From positions 13,406,984 to 13,470,983 of the forward strand of contig VZSR01001479.1 in the NCBI GenBank assembly GCA_013398615.1: a stretch of DNA of 64,000 bases, in the 5' to 3' direction. A program made the translations under genes and the position numbers. The notes under the pieces are model-generated. The model worked only from the letters and a program-made list of their open reading frames with translations, did no database searches and was not told the origin of the DNA. Shown one piece after another: positions 39,351 through 51,389 of the stretch; positions within the stretch are counted from its first letter, which is position 1, and each line of letters opens with the position of its first letter. Origin of the DNA: Brachypodius melanocephalos (taxonomy: Eukaryota > Chordata > Aves > Passeriformes > Pycnonotidae).

Positions 39351-39971
39351 ATGTGACAAAAGGGTTTTAAAAGGAGGGAGAAAGTAGGTGTGCATGCGTG
39401 TGTGTGTGTTTGTACAGACATCATCCCTATGTATCGCCCGGGCTCACTAAGAGAGATGAATATTCCTGGTATAAAGCTTTAATCACTCACAATCTAACCT
39501 GAGACATATACATATATTCATATATATGAAGATTGTTTCCTGTGGGAGTATATTATGTCTGGATTGATAGACTAATTTCTAGATAGATAAACCAGAGTTA
39601 AACAGTATTAGAAAGTTAAAATCTTAATGTTTCAAATGAAGCTTTCATTTGGCAGTATTTTAAAAAAGATCTCTTACATTTATTCCATTCCTTTTGTAAG
39701 TGTATATTGAAAATAAAAGCAAATTTTGTTCTTCTTTTATATAAAGTGGGAAAAATATTACTTTGTTGCTAAATGGTGACAGGACTTTTCTGATTTCTTG
39801 TCAGCTATAAAATGAAATACTTTTTTATGCAGAGCAGTCCAGCACAGTCCTGCATTTCTATAGCGCACCCCCATGAACTAAAAATGTTTTCAAATTATCT
39901 CTCTTGAAGTAAGGATCTTAAATTAGACCTCAGCATTTCCTACCTGGAAGCTTGGCTCCTGCAGTCCACAA
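39351..39971. other. No gene recognised
   Basis: Unique AT-rich sequence. Short (TG)n near 39390-39410 and a perfect 14-bp palindrome TTCATATATATGAA at 39517-39530. Confidence 0.5.
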
Positions 39972-40043
39972 ATGTTTGTTTGCTTGTTTGGTTGGTTGGG
40001 TTTTGTTTGGTTTTTGTTTGTTTGTTTGTTTGTTTGTTTGTTT
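39972..40043 (+). repeat. (TTTG)n simple repeat
   Basis: Imperfect TTTG/GTTTG units at 39972-40012 lead into uninterrupted TTTG copies to 40043. The Phe/Val/Cys-rich frame across it (39952-40137) is a translation of the repeat. Confidence 0.9.
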
Positions 40044-40547
40044 CACTCAGGTTTGCAGATACTTTTTGAGACAAACCTACTCAAGAGCTCAAAATGTTCC
40101 AAGTGAGGTAGGGAGATGGAGCCTGCAGAGAGAGTAAAAGAAACAACAAGAATTCTCAGAAAATTTACATTGACTTCACCACTCAAACCAGGATTTTAAT
40201 AGGTATTTATAAATGGATTTTAAGTAGGATTTTTCCATGTTTTCTCCCAAAGCTGATTTAAAATCTAATATTATTAGATTGGTCACAGCCTTCATATTTT
40301 AACTGTCAGACCCAAAGTCTGAAAGGTGATTCATTCAACGCTTGCTAAAATATTTGCTCAGCAGCACAATAGTGTGTGATGGAAAATAAACTCCTCTGGA
40401 GCATCTCACCCTATCAGCCATGGCCTGCAGCAGGAAAAGAATGAGGGAAGGTCAGTCAATTATGTGTGGTAATCACCGTAAGCATATTATCTGAGACACA
40501 GATGTCTTCCCTGACCCCACACGACATAGCTATTAACCCCACAGTAG

Positions 40548-40700
40548 TATAAAAATGGGGAGGAGGAGGAGGAGCCGTCCCCTAGGTAAACCAGACCTTT
40601 TCAGGCCGGGCTGGCCCGGCGGCTCAGCCACGTCGCGGGGCGCGGGCGCTGCCGTGGGGAGCTGGTGCCGCGCTCCGCGGGCGACACGGCCGCCTCTGCT
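40548..40700 (+). promoter_or_regulatory. CpG micro-island with upstream TATA-like box
   Basis: TATAAAAA lies at 40548-40555, then a GGA-repeat purine run (40557-40573). A sharply bounded GC-rich block follows that contains 18 CpG dinucleotides between 40571 and 40700. Flanking DNA on both sides is AT-rich and nearly CpG-free. The palindrome CCGGGC-TG-GCCCGG lies at 40606-40619. The donor-like AG|GTAAAC is at about 40584-40590. The spacing of TATA to the GC block (about 20-30 bases) would fit a short promoter on the plus strand, but no exon is identified. Alternatively it is a GC-rich insertion or gene-conversion hotspot. The two minus-strand frames (65 and 80 codons) are Arg/Pro/Ala-rich by composition. 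Confidence 0.35.
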
Positions 40701-41089
40701 CCTCAGGGACCTCTCTATAGACCCAGTCATGTGAGATAAATGGTTGCATCATCGGAAAAATGGGACTGGCAAATTGACCTGGGAGATATTTCGGGAGCGT
40801 GAGCAGCCCTGGAATGCCAGGCACTGCCCATGCTTTTACAGGGGAAACTTTTGTTCCTGAGTACACCTACACAGACGATGTATTAGTGCTGATAAAGTGT
40901 AATACCACTATCATGCAATCATCTAATGCTTCTAGAAAACAGAGATGATTTTCTCATTATACTGAGTAATGTGTTGATTACCACATACAGCTCCTTTTGA
41001 GTTCAAGTTCTGCGTATATTTACTTCAGAAAAACGATCAGCTGCTTATTCAAGCGAAAGGGATTTTTTCAGTGTGGTTGTTCAAACATG
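40701..41089. other. No gene recognised
   Basis: Unique sequence following the CpG block. Composition returns to AT-rich within about 50 bases. Confidence 0.45.
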
Positions 41090-41660
41090 TGAAGTAAGCA
41101 AAGCAGTTTTTTCAACGGATCGTTTAAACTTTTGAACTTGAAGGGTCATTTAAATATTTGGTCCCTGAATAGGAAACATGCATCCCTCACCAGTTCTGAA
41201 CTTTCTAACACCAGTCCTTAACGCTGAAAGATGAGGTAGATCTGTTTGCTTCTTGTAGCCCTTGGAAAATCTTTTCTTTTAGGCGATGCTTTGTTACCTT
41301 TGGGGAGGCCATTTTGTATTTTCTTGCCAGAAAAAGATAAATGACCATTTAGCAATGCAAGCTACAGCACAACATACAGTGCAAAAAGTCCACAGGCCAG
41401 ATTTGTGATTTTTCTCCGTGTTAAATAATTGATTATAATGGCATTCTGGTCTTGTGAAACCCTTGTAACTGAGATCAGACTGAGCCAGTGAATACCAGAG
41501 TGTGAAAGGAATGCTTTGCTCATCAAATTTCCACAGAATGTAGCGGGGGAATCCCCAGGTTTCCTTTCTGACTAAAGGAATTATTAAAAGATATTCTCTT
41601 TGATAATTCCTCCTTTCCTGGGGTTAATCACTGTGTGAGCGAACATTTGCATGCATTGCT
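41090..41660. promoter_or_regulatory. Candidate conserved noncoding element
   Basis: Non-repetitive block with motif-like words. TGAACTTGAAGGGTCATTTAAA near 41134-41155 contains an AGGTCA-type nuclear-receptor half-site variant. TTAAATAATTGATTATAATGG near 41421-41441 contains homeodomain cores, and TTTGATAATTCC lies near 41600. It has no coding frame. Inference from texture only. Confidence 0.3.
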
Positions 41661-44600
41661 GAGCTACAGGTTAAAGACAAGGAAAGTGGTGGGTTGAGCA
41701 CATGGAGTCAGGCTTATGCCTAACCATTGGATTACCAGGAAATGACAATCTATTAGATATGGGATGTTTCCATGCTGCAGGGTGAACACAGGTTGCCTTT
41801 TCCACTGACCTCAGGGATAACCTGAAAGTAGATTAAAAGGACGGTGGAAGTGCCTCACTAGGATAGCTGGGCTGAAGGCAGTGTTGCAGGTTCCCATCAC
41901 AGCCACTGCTGACCAAATTCAGCTGGAGCCCAAAGAAGAGATTTGGACTATCCTCCTTATTAGTAAATCCCCTGTGGGAGTCTTGGCTATGTGGAAAGAT
42001 ACCATTTACACTTCTCGCTGTTATTGTGGTCAGTCTTGAATTCTGGGCCTCTAGTCGTCCCTTATTAAAGTTCCATCCTATTGTCATTTTAGCCTCTGTC
42101 TAAATGTTGCTAAGTAACCTCCTGTGTCAAATACTTTTTCTGCTGGAAGAGAATCTTGCATCAGTCACCTATTGTGCCTGCCAGATTAGATACCGTAATG
42201 TGCTCGACATGGGACTGTGCTTTACTTCTATCTGGAAACTGCAGCCGATACAGGATTTGCCAGGCTACTTGTTAAGCAGCATCTCTTCCTTGAGCATATT
42301 AAAGCAGCCCTGAACAACTTGTACAGTTCATTTACTGGTCTCTGGGCTGATTTTTAAGTTTGGAGATTTAGGACTCCTTTTATTTTTACCTTTCACTGCT
42401 AAATCCTACCTGAGTGAGCAACTCTGGTGGAAAACACATTGGTCCAGCTGAAACAAACAGTAAAGGCTGCAAGTTAAGACCTTGCCTTTGAAAGAGAGCA
42501 AGCAGTGCATTCCTGGAGCTTTAGTGAGTCATGGTTTCTGTGAGGCTCTTTTATCATGTTTTCTTGTGGGGCCAAATGAAAGCCAAATTCTGACGATCAC
42601 TTGTGTAAGTGGAAATCCGGAGTAATGCCGTTTAAATAATATGTAATTAGGCTAGAGTGAATGAGAATGGAACTTGGTCCAAATTGATTATATATTTCAG
42701 GTCAGTTGACATAATGGAGCAGCCTTTTCTGTCTCAGCTTAATGCAGTGGTTCTGAAGAGTTCATCACCTGCTCTTGGCTCTCTTTCCTATTCCCAGCTG
42801 ATAAATCATCTTTAATGTGTTTCCTAATATTACTTTTCCATGTGGTTATAGTTATATGTGACAGTAATGGGGGAGGGGAGGGGAGAGCAGGCAATAATTT
42901 CACTGACACAGAAATTACTCTAAAAATGCATTAATGTGTCTTAAGTATAATTGACATACTTTGAAATATATATTGCCTATAGGCAAAATTAAATTCTGCT
43001 AACCAAAACCAGAGGTAGGCAGAACTTCTGTAGCATCATTCCTGGATACATATTTAATAGTAATGATGGCAAATAGTATTTGCCTTGATATATTTGTAAA
43101 ATATTATCAAATGTCACACATAGAAATAATTTCTTTTTCAGCCATACTTTCTCAGTTTACCTTTTCTTGTGTAGTAGTTTATTTTTCTAGAGGAAATATT
43201 TTTAAAAACCCATTGTAATTTTAAATAGATTATTTAACATGTTAATACTTGTCACTTATCACATGCTCATCAGTTTCTCCTTGTTGATTTTCTGTTAACC
43301 CTATAGGTTGCAGCAAAAGCAAAGTATTTTCCATAAAGCTGTGGGAAGTCAGAATTTAAATTGGCTTTTTTTCTGTAACTTTTATCCTAATTATAAATAA
43401 TTGTAGCAAAAAAAAAAAAAGTTTAAGAAACCTAAAACTCTTCCACCAAGGTTTTATCATTTGCCTAAACCCTCTCCTGTATTATGAGAGCACTCCAAGA
43501 ATTTTTGAGTTTTATTTATCCAAGTAAATCTATAGCTGTTTTAGATATCAAGCAGTTCAGGTCACTGAATTCTTCATGGAACAGAAGGAAAATAGACCTC
43601 TGTGTACCTGTTAAGTATGCTGGTGTCACAAAAACCAGTCACTGACATGATGGCTTCAGTGTCAGTCACTGCACACGTGAATCCCATCCACTAGCTGGGT
43701 TTGATCACTCCATCTGCAGCACTGCTGGGAAGCTTCAAACAGCTGAGGCTGAAAACACAACATGAAATGGGGTGTCCTGCCACTGTCACCCCTTGCACTG
43801 TTTTGAAGGGCATGATAAAGACAAGTCAGGTCTGGCTCAGTGACAGAATAACTTCACCTGCCTTATTTTTTTTTTAATGTAATTTGGGCTTTCAAATCAT
43901 TTGGTTGAAAAATACTGATGTAGATCTATACATCCATTTTTTTTTCTAAGTGCTACAGTATGATCAGGAAAGTTATATGCAGCTTACAGCAGAAGAGGAA
44001 ACTTTCCCATCTAGTTTTTTAGTACTGCATCCTGCAGAAAACACAGAGCATTTCATGGGTGGGATGTCCCAAACCAAACTCAAAGTTTGCTGGCTATACC
44101 TATAGTGTAAGCAGGAGTTTATTTCTGCAAACTGATGTTTACAATTTTGTGAAAGGAGTGGAAACCTTTGGGAAATTCAAGGATAATTACTAAACATGAG
44201 GGTCTGATTTTAGACAAGGTTAAATATAGGTGTAAGCTCAAAAATATGTCTTTGCACCAGCCCAAATTTTCTCTGTATTAAGCATTTCTGACTATATCTG
44301 TCATATTATTTGAGTCAAAATGTATTTTCAGTGTGCCTCTAAGTTAAAGGGTAAAAAGGTTAAGTTGCTGTCATGCCAATGTGTGCTGCCCCTTCCATTT
44401 TTATGAGAACATTTCACCTGGGTTCTTGTCTGTGAACATCTATGTTAGGGAGAAAAGTATGGCTTGGATATAAGAGTTTGGAGTAATTTTTTTATCTCCT
44501 ACTGATCTGTAATCAAGCACAGTAAATACAAACACTTGGCCTGAACCTCCTGTGACATTTGATAAGACTTTGATTGTGAGTCAATTTTTTTTTTCTGTGA

Positions 44601-46854
44601 AAGTATTGTTGCACTGCTAGCCAGGAGAATGTCTGAAATGAAGTGGATACAAAGTGTACTTCACTCTGAAAAAAAAGTCAGGTTTTTGATGTGGTTCATT
44701 TGGGTTTTAAGTAACATATTGACAGAATAAATTGTATTGTTCTGTCTGACAAGAAATGGGAATTGGAGTACCTCCAGTTAATAAATGGTCTCAGAGATTC
44801 CAAGTAATTTTCTTCTTTGTCTGTTAAAAGTTAAGCAGAAACAATGAACTGGGAAATTTCAAGCTCTCACACAATATGAAATAAGAAAACCAAAATACTT
44901 TCAGTACTGTTCAGTGCCCAATAAGGGCAGAGGCTGTCTACTGCTTTTGGAGAGGTCTTCAATATTAGCTACATAAGTGATGATCTTACAGGGAGTACAA
45001 ATAGAAGGAAGAAAAAGTCTGGAAGAGAAAGCTTAGAAAGAGGAATCAGGGTTTTGCTCCACTGTTGCCTGTGTGATACTGTCCAAGAAACAGCAAATTG
45101 AATGACAGACCTGCAAACTCCTGGGTGAAGCTGGGAAGTGTATGAAAGTTCTGGCTTTGGACTTCAATTTAGGGTCTGAATTGTCAAGTTACCGAGAATT
45201 TCGCAGAACACAAATAATTTTACTGACTTCTGTTCTACTCAAAATCCTGTGGAAGACTGAGTTACTAAGTTCTCTTCATCTCAGATGTTCTGGTTGCTGT
45301 CATCAAGGCCTATTTAAATGCTTCACACCGTATTTTTTCCAGTAGCGTTACACTTGTGCTGGGCTTAATATATTGTAGGGTGCAGGTACCCACACTATTC
45401 CCTCACAAGCTGGCACTTGGCTCTTTCGTGATCCCCAAGCATTCTCAGCTGTTTCTGCTCAGTCACTGCACCTTTTGGCTGTTATTTTACCTTCCCTGGT
45501 ACCTTCTTCTCTCACTCTCTTTCCTGCTCCATCAGTTCGTCCTCTCAGCAAGCTATTTAGACTCAGTCTTTCCCCATTTCTCTTCCATGTCCTTTACACA
45601 TGCTGAAAACAAAATTCAGAAGATAGTCACTGACACTTGCAAGTCTCATGCCCATCCTTTCCTGATATTTGTCTTGCACATCCAGTCACCTACCCAGAAG
45701 CAACTTGTGCATCATTCCCTATGGATGCCTTTCCTTCCATTGTTTTAGCCTGACTCAGCTGCAAAAGTATGCACCTTAACAGCTGGTTGGCTTTTTTTTC
45801 TCCTGTGCCATTTGCAAACCCTGGATCAGCTGTCCTAATCCTTACAAAGGTTATATCCTTTACCCTTTTCCCACAAAGCACTAGTCCTCTCTGACCTCTC
45901 CCTTTTTGCATTACCCTCTATGACAAGCACCTCATCTCGTTAACAGCTTTCACAAAGAGTCTTTTTGCCTCCTTGAGGAAAAAACTCATCAAGCCATACC
46001 TGGAGAAAAAAAAAAAATGCAAACAACACTCTTTGTAATTTTCTAGCAGAAAAATATTTCAAATTTACTTTTTCATTCCTGGCATAGTTCCTTAAATCAT
46101 TGCCACACTTCTTGTCTGCCTTTCACCTCTTTTGAAGGTGCTTCATCTTCAGTAGGGCCAAAACTGACCTCTTCTGCTTCCCTCTGTACTCTGGCTTTAC
46201 TTTGTCTCCTGTGCTTCCTTACACTGACCAACACTGCTATCATTCCTGTGACCACAGACCTGCTAACCTGCCATCTTCTCCCTCCAAGAAAGCAGCCAAA
46301 TCCATCTTCCTTTTGGTAGCAAAACAAGGAAAGGTCTCATCTAAACTTTCATAGTCTCTCACACTTCTTCCTTTCTGGATTTTCTTGCTCTTAAGTACGT
46401 GTTGTGTCTCTTTGATACACACAGAAAACCAGCATAGTCATGCCTGGTATTCCAAGCACTCGGCTGTGCTCGTTCCTCCCTTCCTAGTGCCTTCCCATTG
46501 CTCTAAGCTTACGTCCATCAAGCAGCAGCCTTGCCTCCTAGCTGTCAGGAGCCTGCACCCTGGCCCTGGTCAGTAGCTTGTCTGGACATCACTGGTTTTT
46601 TTTTAACATAAATTAACACCCAGCGGGCACATTTGTAAGGCTCTCTTATTATTCAGCCTTTTCTGCAAAAGCCACACCAGCCACAGCAGCACCTGATGGA
46701 AACACCCTGGGCTCACAGCACAGAAGATTTTAACACCATTAAGAGAATGGAGAGGGACAGGAAGGGGTGCAGATGCCCACAACGAGAGCAGGCACACGTG
46801 TCTTTGATTTTATAATTTTTGTTTTCCAGCTATTTTGTGTTTACTGAATTATTT
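41661..46854. other. No gene; unique DNA
   Basis: No supported coding sequence or RNA. The 130-codon frame at 45356-45748 is Leu/Phe/Ser/His-rich, starts within unique DNA and has no domain. The pyrimidine-rich stretch 45400-46580 could be the body of a very old L2-type LINE in sense orientation, given the possible tail just downstream, but I could not align it. A-runs lie at 43409-43422 and 46004-46016. Confidence 0.4.
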
Positions 46855-46905
46855 GACTGCAAGCTCTCTGGGGCAGAGATGCTCTGCCTTGAGCAGCACA
46901 ACCTC
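46855..46905 (+). mobile_element. Possible L2-like LINE tail
   Basis: GACTGCAAGCTCTCTGGGGC followed by AGAGATGCTCTGCC resembles the conserved L2 3' region (from memory, 'AGATTGCAAGCTCTTTGAGGGCAGGGACTGTGTCT'). Only this short block is convincing, so the call is tentative. Confidence 0.3.
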
Positions 46906-47654
46906 TGTAATCTTCCAAATCCAGTGGAACCCTCTGCAACCTGACAGGCTCATACCCCCATCCATGGTGGTGTGCATTCTGGAAATTGTCTGTGTTTGCA
47001 TCCATACTCCTCACCCTCTTTCTCGTGCTTAGTGGCACTTCTTTCTCAAGCAAGAATGAGGTGATTAAATCTGTCAGCTGCAAAGTGCTTGTATTTAAAA
47101 TGTGTATTTCACTCATGTTTTGTGGAACTTGCACAGTCAAAATGTTTATATTAATGTAGTGATATATTTTTCCTCAGGAAAACAGGAGGTTCAGGGCTCT
47201 TGCAGCTGTAAAGAATGATTGCTTTCCAGTTTGGCTAATGATATAATCCACTGTGGTTGCAAGTCTTGCTTTCCTCTTTAAATGATGTCAACATTTCCAT
47301 GAGCTACATGTGTTGTATTCATAAGTGGTACTTAGAAGTACGTGTTCTGTAATCTCCTCCTTATGCCTGACACTTTACATGTGTTTATCTACAAGCAGTG
47401 GTGACATTAGCTTGCTAATTTTGCCAGTGTAGTGTACCAGTAAGGGTGTGAAAGACTGAGAAGGATATTTAAACTGGCAAAGAGAGAATTATTGACATTA
47501 GCTACAAGCACTTTGTAAGACTCCGTTTTGGAATGTCATTTGTTAGAAAATCTTTGCTGCTGAAAGTCATCCATCATTCCCAGATGGACCTGCAAGGCTT
47601 GCGGAAAATTCTCTTCCCAGATCCCATTCATTGCCAGTGGCCAAAAGTACTCAC
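46906..47654. other. No feature recognised
   Basis: Unique AT-rich sequence upstream of the LTR pair. No supported gene. Confidence 0.45.
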
Positions 47655-48215
47655 TGGGCTGATTTGGGCCAGGATAGAGTTAATTTTCTTCATAGTAGCT
47701 CGTGTGGGGGTGTGCTTTAGATTTAGAAACTGTGTTGATAATACAGGGATATTTCTCTATTGCAGAGCTTACACGGCACCAAGGCCCTCCCTGCTTCCTC
47801 ACATCACAGTACCAGTGAGGGGGCTGGGGCTGCACAAGGAGTTTGGAGAGGACACAGCCAGGACAGCTGACCCCAGACTGTGTGACACCATGGTCAAGTA
47901 AAAAGCTGGGGAAAGAAGAAGTGAGGGAGGGATTCTCAGAGTGATGATATTTGTCTCCCAAAGTCAGGGTTTTGCGTGATGGAGCTCTGCTCTCTTGGAA
48001 ACGGCTGAATATTGCTTGCCTGAAAATGGGAAGTAGTGAGTTTATTTCTTATTTTGCTTTGCTTGCACTTATGCCTTTTTTTTTCACTGTTAAATTGTCT
48101 TGCTCTCAACCCACAAGTTTTGTCCACCCTTTCTGTTCTCTGCCCCATCCCACCAGTGGCAGTAGAGAGTGGCTGTGTGGAGCCTCGTTGCTAATTGAGA
48201 TTAAACCATGACTCA
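47655..48215 (+). repeat. 5' LTR of ERVL-like element
   Basis: Starts TGGGCTGATTTGGGCC and ends near ACTCA, consistent with the TG...CA ends of LTRs. Blocks shared with the second LTR include ATTTTCTT..GTAGTAGCT, GTGTTGATAATACA, GCTGACCCCA, GTGATGGAGC and TTATTTTGCTTTGCTTG. It lacks a block of about 30 bases (around AAGGGATATTCCATACC) that is present in the downstream copy, so it carries an internal deletion. Confidence 0.75.
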
Positions 48216-48386
48216 GTGTGGGACCTTTGGTCCCAATGTGGGACTCAAAGTGTTTTTCAGATTTGATTGGAATGTGCTAGATTGAATTTATAACTGTTTC
48301 TGCTGTTTCCTTGGTAAGTGACAGGCTCCTGTGCTTGCCATTGGGTTAACTTGATATAAATGATATAGAATAAAGGCTGAATAATA
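48216..48386 (+). other. Residual ERV leader between the LTRs
   Basis: This 171-base segment holds the PBS-like site and presumably untranslated leader. No open frame with retroviral similarity was recognised. No polypurine tract immediately precedes the second LTR, in keeping with loss of the 3' interior. Confidence 0.5.
48228..48246 (+). other. Decayed retroviral primer-binding-site-like sequence
   Basis: TGGTCCCAATGTGGGAC lies 12 bases beyond the first LTR. A PBS starts with TGG (complement of the tRNA CCA end). This one is close to the lysine-tRNA type but with one base missing and both expected CpG steps changed in the manner of CpG decay. An octamer (GTGTGGGAC / TGTGGGAC) just upstream is partly duplicated, which may explain the unusual distance from the LTR end. 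Confidence 0.45.
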
Positions 48387-48975
48387 TGCTAGTTTTACCT
48401 GAGATATAGATAATTTTCTTTGTAGTAGCTAGTACTGGGCTGTGTTTTGGATTTGTTCTGGAAACAGTGTTGATAATACACAGATATTTTTAGTATTGCT
48501 GAACAGAGCTCACACAGAGTCCAGGTCTTTTCTGCCTCTCACCCCACCAGTGAGAGGACTGGGAGTGCATGAAGAACTGGGAGGGGACACAATTGGGATA
48601 GCTGACCCCAACTGACCAAAGGGATATTCCATACCGTACGGCATCATGTGGATCATGTAAAGCTGGTGGAAGAAGCAGGAATGGGGAAGATGTTTGGAGT
48701 TCTGGTATTTCGTCTTCCCAAATAGCTGTTATGTGTGATGGAGCGCTGCTCTCCTGAAGATGGCTCAATACCTGCCTGCCCATGGGAGCTGTTGGATTCA
48801 TTCCTTATTTTGCTTTGCTTGTGCACACAGTGTTTGCTTACCTATTAAGCTGTTCTCATCCAAACCCACAAGTTTTTTTACTTTTACCCTTCTGATTCTC
48901 CCATCAATCCCTCCAGGGGAGAGTGAATGAGTGGCTGCATGGTGCTTGATTGTTGGCTGGGGCTAAACCACAATG
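48387..48975 (+). repeat. 3' LTR of ERVL-like element
   Basis: Begins near TGCTAGTTTTACC, where the first few positions align with a 3-base gap to the upstream LTR. It ends near GCTAAACCACAATG. It keeps the block GACCAAAGGGATATTCCATA (about 48615-48634) missing upstream, so it is the more complete copy. The two LTRs differ at many positions, suggesting an old insertion. Confidence 0.75.
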
Positions 48976-49537
48976 CTTGCCTGATGACACTGGCAAACCA
49001 GATATACAGATATAATTCTCTGAGAAGAAGTGGAGTATACAAATGATGTAAGACATGGTTTTCTTGACTGCTGAATGGACTTCAGTGCTGAAAAAAAAAT
49101 ACTCATGTTCCAGAGCTCCACCTACACCCACCTGTGTATCCATGGAACTCAGCTTTTCTTTATTGACTAGATGTATGCACGATATTCACATGGTGAAGAT
49201 CCTCAGCAAGAGCTCATACTGCCAATGTAAGTGTTTTTTTTTAAAAAATCAAGCTCTTACCTCTCAAACTTACATTCATATGGTATTGTTCAATATGTAT
49301 GGTTCACTACTATCGAAAGCAGCAACAACAGGGTACAATGCACTAAATTTATCCCACTTTGAAAATATAATCGGTACTTACAAAAATTGTACGTACTAGA
49401 CTCATGTTAGTAGGATTATTCAGAAATGGAAGTGCTAATACATAAGAAAAATAGGTTTGCTGTTCCTGACTGCCTCCTATTATCACCATTATCAGAGAAG
49501 ATGCACCTCTGGCCACAAAAGTGTGCTGGAGTATAGA

Positions 49538-49540
<3 letters not shown>

Positions 49541-49568
<28 letters not shown>
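49541..49568. repeat. (AT)14 microsatellite
   Basis: Uninterrupted AT dinucleotides, self-complementary and cruciform-prone. Confidence 0.95.
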
Positions 49569-49572
<4 letters not shown>

Positions 49573-49875
49573 CACAAGATTTAAGGTGATGATTGTTTTT
49601 AACTTACAATGAACTTTGTTCTTTTCAGTGGCACTCTTAGAGTAATAAGTCTAAGATCTTATGTCCAGTGGCCAAGATTCATCTAGCTAATGAAATTGTA
49701 GCCTGATAAAATAGACATAAGAACCTATTTCACATGATTCCTCTGTGCATTAGACAAAAAATACCACCACCCTTGATGCATTATGTGTGTATAACCTTAC
49801 CTCTAAGGGCTCATTGTAAAAAAATTGTTAGATTAAGAAGCACAGTAGATAAAGCATCATTATAGAGGAATCATT

Positions 49876-49908
49876 CAATAAATCAATCAGTCAATCAATC
49901 AATCAATC
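49876..49908 (+). repeat. (AATC)n microsatellite
   Basis: Tandem AATC/TCAA tetramers with two single-base interruptions. Confidence 0.9.
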
Positions 49909-51389
49909 GGAATCATCACAGGCTTGGGCATTTTCCATATGAAAGACAATGCCTGAAGTAAGAGGGGTTTTTTTCTCAGTTTATACTATGGAATCCAGTT
50001 TTGCATATCACTGTTCTGAGTGTTAAATTTCCTACCATGAGAAATTGCAAAGAGAAAGACATAGTGATTTGGACACTTTTTGAGGGGAAGAAGGACTACA
50101 CAGCTATGTTTGATTTCAGCTGGGTTGAACATGGCATAAATACCATTGCCAAATCACCAGTGACAGTCTTGATAATTTCTACTGTGTCCCTTTCCGTGAA
50201 GTTTCCACTGGGTGTGTTTCAGACTACTGTAGCCTGCTCCTGCCAGCCTGAAAGTCTGTGCAGCCTCCCTGTGCTGAAGGTGTTGTGTCAGCACCGTGTC
50301 AGAGCATCTGAAGCCAGAACCTCCCCTCAGGAGTCCTATCAAATGTAATTTCTCACAGTCAAAGCTTCCTGGACTCTGCAGGGATTCATCTCATCCTCAT
50401 CAGGATGACACTGTGTCGACTTTGGGATTGTCACAGCATGTAGATGCATGGCAGCCCCCCAAGGAAAACAAAGGAAAAAGATAAGTCCTATACCCACCTT
50501 GAGAAGGGCACCTTTGCAAATGAAAGCGAGTGAACACCGACCTCACCCTACTCTTTCATAGCCCCTTATGTATCTGGCCAGCAAGATGGCTGTAGCCAGA
50601 CTCTCACTGTCTGGTGAAATAATGCTCTGCTTGAGCCTGACACCTTAGCAGCAATGGATCTTAATGTCTCATTATTACCAATGAACGAAGGGCTGAATCT
50701 AGTCATTGCCTTTTCTACGAATACTTGCTGAAGTGCAGTTTAGTTAATATGTAACTTGTCTGGGTCGACAGACTCCATTATCTAAATAAGAGGATGTTTC
50801 AGAAATGTGCTCCAATCCTGGTGAGAACTTCATACTCACTGAAATAATGGTAGCAGTGGAAGGGGTGATAGAAGAATGGGAGAACTGATTCCTTAGCAAG
50901 ATGTGTAGTAAGAAACAGGTAAAATAATTGTATAGGGAAATGCAGACAGCTTCAGATCTGTGCAAGTTAAGAGTATGAAGCAAGAATGAAAGTTCTCAAT
51001 TCTCATAGTTGAGTTCAAGATCTTTGGTTGCTGATGGAAAACGATCCAGCATTTGTTATGGCTCAGAACTGCATACCTGAGACACATTTAGGTGAGATGG
51101 AAGGATCCATTTTGGTGTAATTAATACAACATAAGAGTGCAGTGGGCATGAAAGGCTTCTGCTGGCATTGAGGGGTGGATTAAGTCTTTGGCTTTCATCT
51201 CATTTAAAATGGAGCTGGTTAGCGGCTCAAAAAACCAGTCTGCTAGAAGATGCTGATTAAGTGTGTAAGTCCTGGAACTGTGCTAGCCTGAGACATATCT
51301 GCCAGACAGCATCTGTTTTGATGGTTTATGCTCAGTGTTTAATAGAACACTGAGTCGTCCAAAACGCCTTGAGGTAAAATAAATTGTTG

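Larger units (their letters stand above)
47655..48975 (+). mobile_element. Internally deleted endogenous retrovirus (ERVL-like): LTR, leader, LTR
   Basis: Two LTRs in the same orientation (47655-48215 and 48387-48975) flank only 171 bases. A primer-binding-site-like sequence starts 12 bases after the first LTR. No gag, pol or env coding sequence remains. The LTR type is one I recognise, from memory, as abundant in neoavian bird genomes. The simplest reading is one old provirus that lost its interior, leaving part of the leader. Two independent insertions are less likely because the leader still abuts the first LTR. Candidate 5-base flanks (CTCAC before, CTTGC after) are too different to call a target-site duplication. 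The element is heavily mutated and cannot encode protein. Confidence 0.7.

Noticed and set aside
42869..42885. G-quadruplex at a GGGGGAGGGGAGGGG run
   Set aside because: Only three G-runs of three or more; the fourth needed for a standard quadruplex is missing.
45356..45748. 130-codon plus-strand frame, Leu/Phe-rich and membrane-like
   Set aside because: Hydrophobicity follows from pyrimidine-rich DNA; no family recognised, and the region may be an old LINE body.
49861..49910. CRISPR-like short repeats
   Set aside because: Simple AATC tetramer microsatellite without spacers, in a eukaryotic context.
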